From Azospirillum oryzae (lineage in GTDB: Bacteria; Pseudomonadota; Alphaproteobacteria; Azospirillales; Azospirillaceae): 64,000 nt of DNA. Under the pieces are notes generated by a model, which searched no databases, had not been told where the DNA came from, and saw only the letters and a list, made by a program, of their open reading frames with translations. Where the stretch lies: positions 836,590-900,589 of the forward strand of contig NZ_VTTM01000002.1 in NCBI RefSeq assembly GCF_008364795.1, in the 5' to 3' direction. This document shows, in pieces, positions 36,282-45,286 of the stretch; the first letter of the stretch is position 1; each line of letters begins with the position of its first letter. The position numbers were made by a program, and so were the translations under genes.

Positions 36282-36607
36282 AGACGGAGACGGCGGTCCA
36301 ACTGCGTTTCGATGTGCGCCGCTCGCCGAACCTGCCCGATCCGGTGCGTTACCGGCTGGAGCGGCTGGCAGGATCCCGCCTGACCCAGGATGGGGTTCTG
36401 ATCCTGGTGGCCGACCGCTACCGCTCGCAAATGCGCAACCGCGAAGACGCTCGCGAGCGTCTGATCGACCTGATCCGCGAAGCCGCCGCCCCGCCGCCGC
36501 CGCCCCGCCGCCCAACCAAGCCGACCAAGGGCTCCAAGGAGCGGCGATTGGAGGGCAAGGCCAAGCGGTCGGAAGTGAAGAAGATGCGCGGGAACGTTCA
36601 CGACTGA
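36266..36607 (+). pseudogene. arfB: Host arfB, 3' fragment
   Basis: The host frame resumes as GQHVNKTETAVQLRFDV and runs to the normal basic tail (RRPTKPTKGSKERRLEGKAK). An ATG in island DNA at 36,218 would give a 129-residue chimera, MAATTVQVTLEQWGGIG joined to QHVN. In that chimera the catalytic GGQ is changed to IGQ, so it should be inactive for peptide release even if expressed. Together with 9514-9607 it restores the original 139-residue gene. Confidence 0.93.
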
Positions 36608-36740
36608 CGCCGAGCCTTCACGGGCATGCCCGCCATGAGGCAGGCGCATTGGACGGTTCAACCAACCCGTGCCAGCCTTGCGTTTCGCTTGCCTGTGAAA
36701 CATTTCCCGGTCCGGACAGGTCCGGGGTCGGAGACGTTCC

Positions 36741-37976
36741 ATGAGCCACCCTTCCGCCGCCTTGCCGTCGCCGACCTCGGCGCGGCTGTCCGTCGGATTC
36801 GCCTGGGTCGGGCATTCGCTGATGCACATCGTGTCGGCACTGTTCCTGACCATCGTGCTGGCGCTGGAAACGGAATGGAAGCTCTCCTATGACGAGCTGA
36901 TCCGGCTGTGGACGCTGGGCGCCTTCATGATCGGGCTGGGGGCGCCGCTGGCCGGATGGCTGGGCGACCGCTGGAGTTCGGCCGGCATGATCGCCGTCTT
37001 CTACCTGATGACCGGCGGCGGAGCGGTTCTGGCCGGGCTGTCGGACGGGCCGGAGATGCTGATGTGGTCGCTGGCCCTGCTGGGGCTGGGGGCGTCGATC
37101 TACCACCCGGTCGGCATGGCCTGGATGATGGCGAATGCCGAGAACCGCGGCAAGGCGATGGGCTGGCTCGGCCTGTTCGGCACCTTCGGCGTCGCCACCG
37201 CCGCGGTGGTCGCCGGCAGCCTGACGCAATGGCTGAACTGGCGCATGGCCTTCATCATCCCCGGTGCGATCTGCCTCGTGCTGGGCGTCGTTCTGGCCCT
37301 GCTGATGATGTCCGGCGTCGTTCAGGACCGCCACGCCGACGTGAAGCCGCAGCCCAAGCCGTCGCGCGGCGACGTGGTGCGCGCCTTCTTCGTGCTGTCG
37401 CTGACCATGGTCTGCGCCGGTCTGATCTTCAATGCCATGCAGGTGGTGCTGCCCAAGCTGTTCGAGGCGCGGCTGGGCGGCTGGCTCGGCACCGGCACGT
37501 TGGGCGTTGGCGGGCTGGTGACGGCGGTCTACCTGATCTCCGCCCTGCCGCAGATGGTCGGCGGCGTGCTGGCCGACCGCCATTCGCTCAAAAGGGTCTA
37601 TATGCTCTGCCTGCTGGCCCAGATTCCGCTGATGGCTGCGGTCGCCGTCCTGGCCGACGTGCCGCTGGTGGCTGCCGCCGCCTTCGTGGTCATCGCTTCG
37701 CAGACGCAGATCCCGGCGGAGAACATGCTGCTGGCCCGCTACACCCCGGACAAGCACCGCGGGCTGGCCTTCGGCGCCAAATACATCCTGTCCTTCGGCG
37801 CCGGCCCGCTGGCGGTGCAGCTGGTTGCCTGGGTCTATGAGCGCACCGGTGAGTTCACCATGCTCTACCTGACCCTGTCGGCGCTGGCCGCCATCGCCTT
37901 CGCCGCTGCCCTGCTGCTGCCCGACGACCGCCGCAAGGCCGAACCGGTGGCGGAACCCCTGCCGGCGGCGGAATGA
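36741..37976 (+). CDS. Major facilitator superfamily transporter
   Basis: 411 residues with about 12 hydrophobic segments and an intracellular loop near residue 180 to 215 (QDRHADVKPQPKPSRGDVV). Motif-A-like LGDRWSS lies after the second helix (PLAGWLGDRWSSAGM). ALLGLGASIYHPVGMAWMM resembles the fosmidomycin-resistance type of MFS exporters. Substrate unknown. It stands alone between the arfB remnant and the convergent metY operon. Confidence 0.88.
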   Translation: MSHPSAALPSPTSARLSVGFAWVGHSLMHIVSALFLTIVLALETEWKLSYDELIRLWTLGAFMIGLGAPLAGWLGDRWSSAGMIAVFYLMTGGGAVLAGLSDGPEMLMWSLALLGLGASIYHPVGMAWMMANAENRGKAMGWLGLFGTFGVATAAVVAGSLTQWLNWRMAFIIPGAICLVLGVVLALLMMSGVVQDRHADVKPQPKPSRGDVVRAFFVLSLTMVCAGLIFNAMQVVLPKLFEARLGGWLGTGTLGVGGLVTAVYLISALPQMVGGVLADRHSLKRVYMLCLLAQIPLMAAVAVLADVPLVAAAAFVVIASQTQIPAENMLLARYTPDKHRGLAFGAKYILSFGAGPLAVQLVAWVYERTGEFTMLYLTLSALAAIAFAAALLLPDDRRKAEPVAEPLPAAE

Positions 37977-37998
37977 CCCGCCGCCGGATTGGAGGTCC

Positions 37999-39294
37999 TT
38001 ACGCAAGCGTTTTGTTCAGCGCCTGATCCAGGTCGGCAATGATGTCCTCCGGCGTTTCCAGCCCGATCGACAGGCGGATCACGTCGGGACCGGCGCCGGC
38101 CGAGGCCTGGGCCTCCGCCGACAGCTGGCGGTGGGTGGTCGAGGACGGATGGATGATCAGCGACCGGGCGTCGCCGATGTTGGCGAGGTGGCTGAACAGC
38201 TCCACGCTCTCCACCACCTTCACGCCGGCCTCGAAGCCGCCCTTGACGCCGAAGGTCAGCACCGCGCCGGCACCGCGCGGCAGGTACTTCTTCGCGAGAT
38301 CACGGTACTTGGACGACTCCAGCCCGGCATAGCTGACCCAGCCGACCGCCGGATGGCCTTCCAGGAACTGCGCCACCTTCAGCGCGCTGTCGGCGTGGCG
38401 CTGCATGCGCAGCGGCAGGGTCTCGATGCCGTTCAGCGTCAGGAAGGCGTTCATCGGCGCCTGGCTCGGACCCAGGTCGCGCAGGCCCACGGCATGGCCG
38501 TGGATGGTGAACGCCAGATGGCCGAAGGTCTCGTGGAAGCGCAGGCCGTGATAGCCGGGGTCGGGCTCGCTCAGCGCCGGGAACTTGCCGGACTTGCTCC
38601 AGTCGAACTTGCCGCTGTCCACCACGACGCCGCCGACCGAGGTGCCGTTGCCGGACAGGAATTTGGTGGTCGAATGCACCACCAGCGTGGCGCCCCACTG
38701 GATCGGGTTGATCAGGTAGGGCGTGGCAAGCGTGTTGTCGACGATCAGCGGGATACCGGCGTCGTCGGCGATCTTGGCGATGGCCTCGATGTCCGTCACC
38801 ACGCCGCCGGGGTTGGCGAGGCTTTCGACGAAGATCGCCTTGGTCTTCTCGGTCAGCGCCGCCTTGACGTTCTCGACGGTGTCGGTGTCGACGAAGCTCG
38901 GTTGCCAGCCGAAGGCGCGCGGGAAGCTGATGCCGAGCTGGTTCAGCGAGCCGCCATAGAGCTTCTTCGAGGCGACGATGTGGTCGCCGGGCGCCATCAG
39001 CGGGAACAGCGCCAGCAACTGCGCGGCATGGCCGGACGAGGTCGCGGTGGCGCCGGCGCCGCCTTCCAGATTCGCCAGACGCTCTTCCAGCACCGCCACA
39101 GTCGGGTTGGTCAGGCGGGAATAGATGAAGCCGACCTTCTGCAGGTTGAACAGAGAGGCGGCGTCGTCGACATCGTCGAAGACAAAGCTGGTGGTCTGGT
39201 AGATCGGCGTCTGCCGCGCGCCCGTCGCCGGATCGGGTGCGGCGCCGGCATGGATGGCGCGGGTCTCGAAGCCGAAGCTCTTCTGCTCAGTCAT
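37999..39294 (-). CDS. metY: O-acetylhomoserine aminocarboxypropyltransferase (sulfhydrylase)
   Basis: 431 residues from MTEQKSFGFETRAIHAG. This is a Cys/Met metabolism PLP enzyme: TPIYQTTSFVFDD, YSRLTNPTVAVLEERLA, the PLP-lysine region VVHSTTKFLSGNGTSVGG, and SLIIHPSSTTHRQLS near the C-terminus. The length and GARQTPIYQTTSFVF favour MetY (sulfide to homocysteine) over MetB/MetC. It is the last gene of a three-gene minus-strand run with a CoA-binding protein (20 bp upstream) and an enoyl-CoA hydratase. Confidence 0.93.
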   Translation of the reverse strand: MTEQKSFGFETRAIHAGAAPDPATGARQTPIYQTTSFVFDDVDDAASLFNLQKVGFIYSRLTNPTVAVLEERLANLEGGAGATATSSGHAAQLLALFPLMAPGDHIVASKKLYGGSLNQLGISFPRAFGWQPSFVDTDTVENVKAALTEKTKAIFVESLANPGGVVTDIEAIAKIADDAGIPLIVDNTLATPYLINPIQWGATLVVHSTTKFLSGNGTSVGGVVVDSGKFDWSKSGKFPALSEPDPGYHGLRFHETFGHLAFTIHGHAVGLRDLGPSQAPMNAFLTLNGIETLPLRMQRHADSALKVAQFLEGHPAVGWVSYAGLESSKYRDLAKKYLPRGAGAVLTFGVKGGFEAGVKVVESVELFSHLANIGDARSLIIHPSSTTHRQLSAEAQASAGAGPDVIRLSIGLETPEDIIADLDQALNKTLA

Positions 39295-39314
39295 CTGCGT
39301 GTTCCCCCAGTTTA

Positions 39315-39851
39315 TCAGATCAGCTTTTTGAATGATTTCGTCGGCGCCATGCGGCGCGTCACCAGCACATTGGAATTGACCCCGATCCGGCCGATTTCGC
39401 CGTACAGACGCTGGATTTCCATCTTCGGACAGCGGTCCATCACCACGGTCAGACCGGCAGCCTGCGCCCGCGCCGCCGCCTCGTCGTTGCGGACGCCCAA
39501 CTGCATCCACACCACCTTGGCACCGGCGGCGATCGCCTCGTCCGTCACCCCGCCGGCTGCGGTGGAGTTGCGGAAGATGTCGACCATGTCCGGCGGCTCC
39601 GGCAAGTCCTTGAGGCTGGCGTAGACCGGCAGGCCGAGAATGGTCTGGCCGGCCATCTTCGGGTTGACCGGGATGACCCGATAGCCCTTGTCGCGCAGAT
39701 ACTTCATCACGAAGAAACTGGCCTTCACCGGGTCGGCGCTGGCCCCCACCACGGCGATGCTCTTCGCGTTCTCCAGCACGCCGCGCAGGAAGGCGTCGGT
39801 GTAGTCGGCCAGCTCGGTGATCCTGGTCTCGCTCATCTTGGGATCGGTCAT
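39315..39851 (-). CDS. CoA-binding-domain protein (YccU type)
   Basis: 178 residues. Rossmann CoA-binding fold: IAVVGASADPVKASFFVMKY, YRVIPVNPKMAGQTILGLPV, and WMQLGVRNDEAAARAQAAGL followed by VVMDRCPKMEI. This matches the YccU/CoA_binding_2 family, whose role is unclear. The start overlaps the stop of the upstream enoyl-CoA hydratase (ATGA), and metY follows closely; in other alphaproteobacteria the pairing with metY is common. Confidence 0.88.
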   Translation of the reverse strand: MTDPKMSETRITELADYTDAFLRGVLENAKSIAVVGASADPVKASFFVMKYLRDKGYRVIPVNPKMAGQTILGLPVYASLKDLPEPPDMVDIFRNSTAAGGVTDEAIAAGAKVVWMQLGVRNDEAAARAQAAGLTVVMDRCPKMEIQRLYGEIGRIGVNSNVLVTRRMAPTKSFKKLI

Positions 39852-40654
39852 CGGCCGCACCAGACCGGCGTGCGTTTGCCCAGGAAGGCGTCGATGCCCT
39901 CGGCGGCATCCTGCGCCATCATGTTCTCCGTCATCACCTTGGCGGCGTAGGCATAGGCGCCTTCCACGTCCAGATCGATCTGGCGGTAGAACGCCTCCTT
40001 GCCGGTGGCGAGCGTCAGCGGCGATTTGGACGCGATCTTGGCGGCGACGCCGTCCACGACCTCGTCCAGCTGGTCGGCCGGCACCGCGCGGTTGACGAGG
40101 CCGATGCGCTCCGCCTCCTCGGCGTCGATCAGGTCGCCCAGCAGCAGCATCTCCATGGCCGCCTTGCGCCCGACCGCACGGGTCAACGCCACCATCGGTG
40201 TCGAGCAGAACAGCCCGATGTTGACGCCCGGAGTCGCAAAGCGCGCCTCCTCCTCGCAATAGGCAAGGTCGCAGGTCGCCACCAGCTGGCAGCCGGCGGC
40301 GGTCGCCACCCCGCGCACCTTGGCGATCACCGGCTGGCGGACGCGGTTGATGGTCAGCATCAGGCGGGAGCACTGGGTGAACAGTGCCTCATACAGCTCG
40401 CGCGACGGGGCGGCGCGCATTTCCTTCAGGTCATGCCCGGCGCAGAAGGCGCCGCCGGCCCCGGCCAGCACCACGGCGCGCACGGAGCTGTCTTCGTGGA
40501 TCGCATCCAGCGCATCCTGCAACGCCCCCATCAGCCCCACCGACAGGGCATTGCGCGCCTTCGGCCGGTTCAGCGTCAGCGTGGCAACCCCATCGCGATC
40601 GTCGCGCAGGATCAGCGGGGCATGGGGGTCGTGAGTGGAAACCGCGGCGCTCAT
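39848..40654 (-). CDS. Enoyl-CoA hydratase/isomerase family protein
   Basis: 268 residues. Crotonase signature: LTLNRPKARNALS, AGAGGAFCAGHDLKEM (oxyanion-hole loop), GVATAAGCQLVATCDLAYCE, and GVNIGLFCSTPMVALTRAVG. The catalytic Glu of classical hydratases is not obvious at the second position, so the exact reaction is unsure. First gene of the operon with the CoA-binding protein and metY. Confidence 0.9.
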   Translation of the reverse strand: MSAAVSTHDPHAPLILRDDRDGVATLTLNRPKARNALSVGLMGALQDALDAIHEDSSVRAVVLAGAGGAFCAGHDLKEMRAAPSRELYEALFTQCSRLMLTINRVRQPVIAKVRGVATAAGCQLVATCDLAYCEEEARFATPGVNIGLFCSTPMVALTRAVGRKAAMEMLLLGDLIDAEEAERIGLVNRAVPADQLDEVVDGVAAKIASKSPLTLATGKEAFYRQIDLDVEGAYAYAAKVMTENMMAQDAAEGIDAFLGKRTPVWCGR

Positions 40655-40837
40655 GGATGTTGTCCTCCCGTATTCCTTTGGTTGCGCACCGCCGGCAGCT
40701 TAACGCGCTGCGCCTATGGGTGACACGGGGAACCTGCAGGGCAGGGACAATGAGACGACAGGCCGAGGGGGATTTCAACAGAGAAATTTGTCTAAATAGA
40801 ATTAATGTCTTTTATTTTGATAGGAAAATGGCGTGCG

Positions 40838-40865
40838 AAAATCCCTCTCCCAGGGTGGGAGAGGG
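40838..40865 (-). terminator. Hairpin after topA
   Basis: CCCTCTCCCA (40,843-40,852) pairs with TGGGAGAGGG (40,856-40,865). On the minus strand the hairpin is followed by ATTTTCG. It lies 9 bp after the topA stop codon. Confidence 0.65.
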
Positions 40866-40873
40866 GACTTCGG

Positions 40874-43675
40874 TTACGATGCCTTGGCGGTCTTCTTCTT
40901 AGGCGCGGCGGCTTCCGCCGGAGCATCCTTGGCGGCCTTGGCCTTGCTCGCCTTCTTGGCAGCGGGCTTTTTCGCGGCCGTCTTTGCCGGGGCCTTCGCC
41001 TTGGCGGGCTTCTCAGCCTCCGCGCCCTCTGCCTTGGCCGGTTCGGCGTCCTTCGGAGCCTTGCCCTTCTTGGCGGCGTCCTTGGCGACCTTGGCGTCGA
41101 TCAGTTCCAGCGCCTGTTCCAGCGTGACGCTGTCCGGCTCGGTTCCCTTGGGAATCGAGGCATAGACGCTGGCGTGCTTCACATAGGGACCGAAGCGGCC
41201 CGACCCCATGGTGATCGGCTTGCCGGTCTTCGGGTGGTCGCCCAGCGTCTTGGCCGGAGCCGACGCCTTCTTGGCGGCGCCGGCCAGCAGGTCGACGGCG
41301 CGGTTGATGCCGACAGTCAGCACGTCGTCATCGGGCGTCAGCGACTTGTAGACGCTGCCATGCTTCAGGTAGGGGCCGAAGCGGCCGATGCCGGCGCTGA
41401 TCTCCTCGCCGGTCTCCGGGTGGTTGCCGATGACGCGGGGCAGGGCCAGCAGCTTCAGCGCGGTGTCGAGATCGACGTCCGCCGCGGCCATGCCCTTGGG
41501 CAGCGACACCCGCTTGGGCTTCGGTGCCTCGTCCTTCTTCTTTTTCTTCGCCTTCGGCTTCTTCCCGTCGGCTGCAGGCTCTTCCACCGCAGGCTCCTCC
41601 GGCGGAGCGACCGCCGCGGTGGGCGCCGGGCCCAACTGGATGTAGGCGCCGTAGGGGCCGCGGCGCACCGTCACCGGCAGGCCGGTCTCCGGATCGTTGC
41701 CCAGCTCGCGCGGGCCTTCCTGCGCCTCGCCGTTCTCGTCGTTTGCGACGGCCAGCGGCCGGGTATAGCGACATTCCGGATAGCGCGAGCAGCCGATGAA
41801 GGCGCCCATCTTGCCCAGCTTCAGCCCCAGCCGGCCCTCGCGGCAGACCGGGCAGACACGCGGGTCGTGGCCGTCCTCGGTGGCGGCGGGGAAGAAATGG
41901 GCGCCGAGTTCATTGTCGAGGGTGGTCAGCACCTGGGTGATCGTCAGATCCTTGGTGCCGTTCACCGCCACGTCGAAGGCGGTCCAGAAGTCGCGCAGGA
42001 CGGTCTTCCAATCGATCTTGCCGTCGGAGATCTCGTCCAGCTGGTTCTCCAGCTCCGCCGTGAAGTTGTACTCCACATAACGGTGGAAGAAGTTCTCCAG
42101 GAAGGCGGTCACCAGTCGGCCGCGGTCTTCCGGGATGAAGCGCCGCTTGTCCAGACGCACGTAATTGCGGTCCTGCAGCACCTGCAGGATCGAGGCATAG
42201 GTGGACGGGCGGCCGATCCCCAACTCCTCCAGCTTTTTGACGAGGCTGGCTTCGGAATAGCGCGGCGGCGGCTGGGTGAAGTGCTGGTCCGGGACGATGT
42301 CGCCGCGGTTCAGAGCATCGCCCTGGTCCATGGCCGGCAGGCGGCGTTCCTGCTGGTCGTCCTCGGCCGCGTCGTCGCGATCCTCCTGATAGACCTTCAG
42401 GAAGCCGTCGAACACGACGATGGAGCCGGTGGCGCGCAGCACCACGTCCTTCGACGGGCTGGCGATGTCCACCGCCACCTGATCCAGCACGGCGCTTTCC
42501 ATCTGGCTGGCCAGCGTGCGCTTCCAGATCAGTTCATAGAGCCGCAGCTCGTCGCTTTCCAGATAGCCGGACACCGATTCGGGGCGGCGGTGCAGGTCGG
42601 TCGGACGGATGGCCTCGTGGGCCTCCTGGGCGTTCTTGGCGGCGGTCTTGTAGACGCGCGGCTGGGCCGGGACGTAACGCTCGCCATAGTGCGAGCCGAT
42701 CAGGCTGCGGGCGCCGTCGATGGCCTCCTGCGACAGGCTGACGCCGTCGGTTCGCATATAGGTGATGAGGCCGACCGTCTCGCCGCCGATGTCGACGCCC
42801 TCATACAGCTTCTGCGCCGTGCGCATGGTGCGGGTGGCGCCGAAGCCCAGCTTGCGCGAGGCCTCCTGCTGCAGGGTGGAGGTGGTGAAGGGCGGCGACG
42901 GGTTGCGGCGGCTCTGCTTGCGCTCGACCTGCGACACGGCGAAGGCCTGCGGGCGGATCTTCGCCAACGCGGCCTCGGCCGCCTCGCGATTGGGCAGGCC
43001 GAACTTGTCGAGCTTCCTGCCGTCCAGCTGGGTCAGCGACGCGGTGAAGGAGGCCCCCGCCGGCGTGGTGAAGCCCACCGCGATCGACCAGTATTCCTGC
43101 GGCTTGAAGACCTCGATCTCCGATTCGCGCTCGCAGATCAGGCGCAGAGCCACCGACTGCACGCGGCCGGCCGACTTGGAGCCGGGCAGCTTGCGCCACA
43201 GCACCGGCGACAGGGTGAAGCCGACCAGATAGTCCAGCGCCCGGCGCGCCAGATAGGCGTCGACCAGTTCGCGCGACACGTCGCGCGGGTTGGCGATGGC
43301 GGCCTGCACCGCGCTCTTGGTGATCTCGTTGAACGTGATGCGCTGGACGTCGCGATTGTCGGTCAGGTGCTTTTCGCGCAGCAGCTCCGACAGGTGCCAG
43401 GCGATGGCCTCTCCCTCGCGATCCGGGTCGGTTGCGAGATAGACGCGGTCGGCCGACTTCACTGCCTTGGCGATCTCGTCGATGTGACGCTTGGAGCGGT
43501 CGCCCAGTTCCCATTCCATCGCGAAGTCTTCATCCGGGCGCACCGAACCGTCCCGCGCCGGAAGGTCGCGGACATGGCCGAAGCTGGCGATGACGGTATA
43601 GTCGTCGCCCAGATACTTGTTGATGGTCTTCGCCTTGGCCGGCGATTCGACGATGACGACGTTGCTGCCCGGCAA
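40874..43675 (-). CDS. topA: DNA topoisomerase I
   Basis: 933 residues from a TTG (LPGSNVVIVESPAKAK) with GAAGGG upstream. An ATG farther up (43,777) would overlap dprA and adds a tail not seen in the family. Toprim domain: VIVESPAKAKTINKYLG and DPDREGEAIAWH. Catalytic Tyr near residue 306 in ITYMRTDGVSLS. One C4 zinc finger near residue 605 (CPVCREGRLG ... GCSRYPECRY). Several C-terminal topo repeats (IGRFGPYLKHG, SGRFGPYVKHA) and a Lys/Ala-rich tail of about 80 residues are present. It relaxes negative supercoils. It follows dprA by 46 bp, the usual alphaproteobacterial order. Confidence 0.96.
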   Translation of the reverse strand: MPGSNVVIVESPAKAKTINKYLGDDYTVIASFGHVRDLPARDGSVRPDEDFAMEWELGDRSKRHIDEIAKAVKSADRVYLATDPDREGEAIAWHLSELLREKHLTDNRDVQRITFNEITKSAVQAAIANPRDVSRELVDAYLARRALDYLVGFTLSPVLWRKLPGSKSAGRVQSVALRLICERESEIEVFKPQEYWSIAVGFTTPAGASFTASLTQLDGRKLDKFGLPNREAAEAALAKIRPQAFAVSQVERKQSRRNPSPPFTTSTLQQEASRKLGFGATRTMRTAQKLYEGVDIGGETVGLITYMRTDGVSLSQEAIDGARSLIGSHYGERYVPAQPRVYKTAAKNAQEAHEAIRPTDLHRRPESVSGYLESDELRLYELIWKRTLASQMESAVLDQVAVDIASPSKDVVLRATGSIVVFDGFLKVYQEDRDDAAEDDQQERRLPAMDQGDALNRGDIVPDQHFTQPPPRYSEASLVKKLEELGIGRPSTYASILQVLQDRNYVRLDKRRFIPEDRGRLVTAFLENFFHRYVEYNFTAELENQLDEISDGKIDWKTVLRDFWTAFDVAVNGTKDLTITQVLTTLDNELGAHFFPAATEDGHDPRVCPVCREGRLGLKLGKMGAFIGCSRYPECRYTRPLAVANDENGEAQEGPRELGNDPETGLPVTVRRGPYGAYIQLGPAPTAAVAPPEEPAVEEPAADGKKPKAKKKKKDEAPKPKRVSLPKGMAAADVDLDTALKLLALPRVIGNHPETGEEISAGIGRFGPYLKHGSVYKSLTPDDDVLTVGINRAVDLLAGAAKKASAPAKTLGDHPKTGKPITMGSGRFGPYVKHASVYASIPKGTEPDSVTLEQALELIDAKVAKDAAKKGKAPKDAEPAKAEGAEAEKPAKAKAPAKTAAKKPAAKKASKAKAAKDAPAEAAAPKKKTAKAS

Positions 43676-43721
43676 GAAACCAGCCCTTCGCGTATGCCCA
43701 CCCAAACCACGGCGATGCCGA

Positions 43722-44870
43722 TCAGGCGAGAGAGACCTGATGACCGGGAAGACGCTGGACTCGGCCGGCAAGCTCAAGTTCCAGAACCACGGTCAGCACC
43801 ACCGGAGCGGACAATTGGCACCCGCGAACGAGTTCGTCAATGGTGACGGGCGAGTGGCCCAGGTTTTCCAGCACCAGGGCGCGTGCCTTTGCAAGGTCGG
43901 ATTCGTCCAAATCGGCTCGCGGTTCCGCCGCAAGGGCGTGGGTATGGATGGGGGCGCTGAACAGGTCGCGCTGCCGTTCCGCCATCGTCGGCGGCCGCAG
44001 ATTTTCGATCGCGCGCAGCACGTCGTCGGCCCGTTCCACCAGCGTGGCGCCCTCGCGCAGCAGGTTGTTGGTGCCGTGGCAGCGCGGGTCGAGCGGGGAA
44101 CCCGGCACCGCCATCACCTCGCGCCCCTGTTCCAGAGCCATCCGCGCGGTGATGAGGGAGCCGGAGCGCAATGCCGCCTCCACCACCAGAACGCCCAGCG
44201 ACAGGCCGGAGATCAGGCGGTTGCGGCGGGGAAAGTGGCGGGCCTGCGGCTGGGTGCCGATGGGGCTTTCCGCCACCACGACGCCCTGCGCCACGATGTC
44301 GCGGTAAAGCCCTTCGTTCTCGGGCGGATAGACCACGTCGATACCGCCGGCCAGCACCGCGGCGGTGCCGCTGGCGATCGAGCCGGCATGGGCGGCGGTG
44401 TCGATGCCGCGGGCGAGGCCGGAGACGACCAGCAGCCCGGCCGTCCCGAGTTCGCGCGCCAGCGATTCGGCGAACTTCTTGCCGTTCAGCGAGGCGTTGC
44501 GCGCGCCGACGATGGCGACAGCGCGGCGCCGCAGCAGGTGGGCATGCCCGGCGACCGAAATCACCGGCGGCGCATCGTCCACCGCGGCCAGCGGCTCCGG
44601 ATAATCGGGTTCGCAGGCGCAGAGCAGGCGGGCGCCGAAGCGCCGGTTGGCCTGCATCTCCCGCTCCGCCTCCGCCTTGGAGGCGACGCGCAGCGGCTTG
44701 GTCCGCCCACCGCGCCGCGCCAGTTCCGGCAGGGCGTCCAGTGCCCTTGCGGCGCTGCCGTACTGCTCCAGCAGGCGATGAAAGGTGATCGGCCCCACAT
44801 TTTCCGTACGGATCAGGCGAATCCAGTCGATCCGTTCGGCGTCGGTCAAGGGATGGCGCGGTTGTGTCAT
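43722..44870 (-). CDS. dprA: DNA-processing protein DprA/Smf
   Basis: 382 residues from MTQPRHPLTDAERIDW; the frame is open upstream but this start fits the family. Rossmann-like DprA core: VAIVGARNASLNGKKFAESL, VVSGLARGIDTAAHAGSIAS, TAAVLAGGIDVVYPPEN, FPRRNRLISGLSLGVLVVEA and REVMAVPGSPLDPRCHGTN. The C-terminal winged helix is SPVTIDELVRGCQLS. It loads RecA on incoming single-stranded DNA. Probably co-transcribed with topA. Confidence 0.95.
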   Translation of the reverse strand: MTQPRHPLTDAERIDWIRLIRTENVGPITFHRLLEQYGSAARALDALPELARRGGRTKPLRVASKAEAEREMQANRRFGARLLCACEPDYPEPLAAVDDAPPVISVAGHAHLLRRRAVAIVGARNASLNGKKFAESLARELGTAGLLVVSGLARGIDTAAHAGSIASGTAAVLAGGIDVVYPPENEGLYRDIVAQGVVVAESPIGTQPQARHFPRRNRLISGLSLGVLVVEAALRSGSLITARMALEQGREVMAVPGSPLDPRCHGTNNLLREGATLVERADDVLRAIENLRPPTMAERQRDLFSAPIHTHALAAEPRADLDESDLAKARALVLENLGHSPVTIDELVRGCQLSAPVVLTVVLELELAGRVQRLPGHQVSLA

Positions 44871-45286
44871 GTCCCGAGTTATTACAACCATCCGATGGTG
44901 CGCACAACATGCATTCGCATGAAAGAGGGCTTCGCGCGACGTTGATGCTCCTGTCGGTGTGGGCCGATGCGTGTCCGGTGCGTCCGTCGCCCCCGTCGCC
45001 TTCGGGGATCCGTTCCGCTTGGTCTGTTCTGGTCGGTGCGGCATCGCGACATGAACAGCATGCTGCGAAGCAGCATTGTTTCCAACCCAATGCGCTCAAC
45101 CAAAGATGTTGCTGTGGCTTGGTTTGTGGGACTTGTTTGGTGGGCATTTGGTTGGGTCGCGAATCAACACTTTCTGTTTCAGAAATCTAAAGAAAATGTC
45201 ACAAGATGTCGGAGTTGCCCTTATGGAATTCCCTTAGATTGCCGGTATGATCCGAACCATACCAGCGTATTCACGAGGGGCGACCG
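44871..45286. other. 416-bp intergenic region
   Basis: Divergent promoters for dprA and the chemoreceptor gene must lie here. The part from 45,060 to 45,240 is noticeably AT-richer. No small gene or RNA recognised. Confidence 0.4.

Noticed and set aside
39295..39314. A SAM riboswitch in front of metY
   Set aside because: Only 20 bp separate metY from the upstream gene, and no SAM-II-like structure was seen before the first gene of the operon either.
37999..39909. A 636-codon fused frame covering the metY gene and the start of the CoA-binding gene
   Set aside because: The first 200 codons are an out-of-frame reading of the CoA-binding gene; the MetY start at 39,294 gives a normal-length enzyme.
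40805..43846. Open frame of 1013 codons on the plus strand opposite topA
   Set aside because: Low-complexity shadow (Leu/Arg/Gly/His) of the topA gene, which has all topoisomerase motifs on the other strand.
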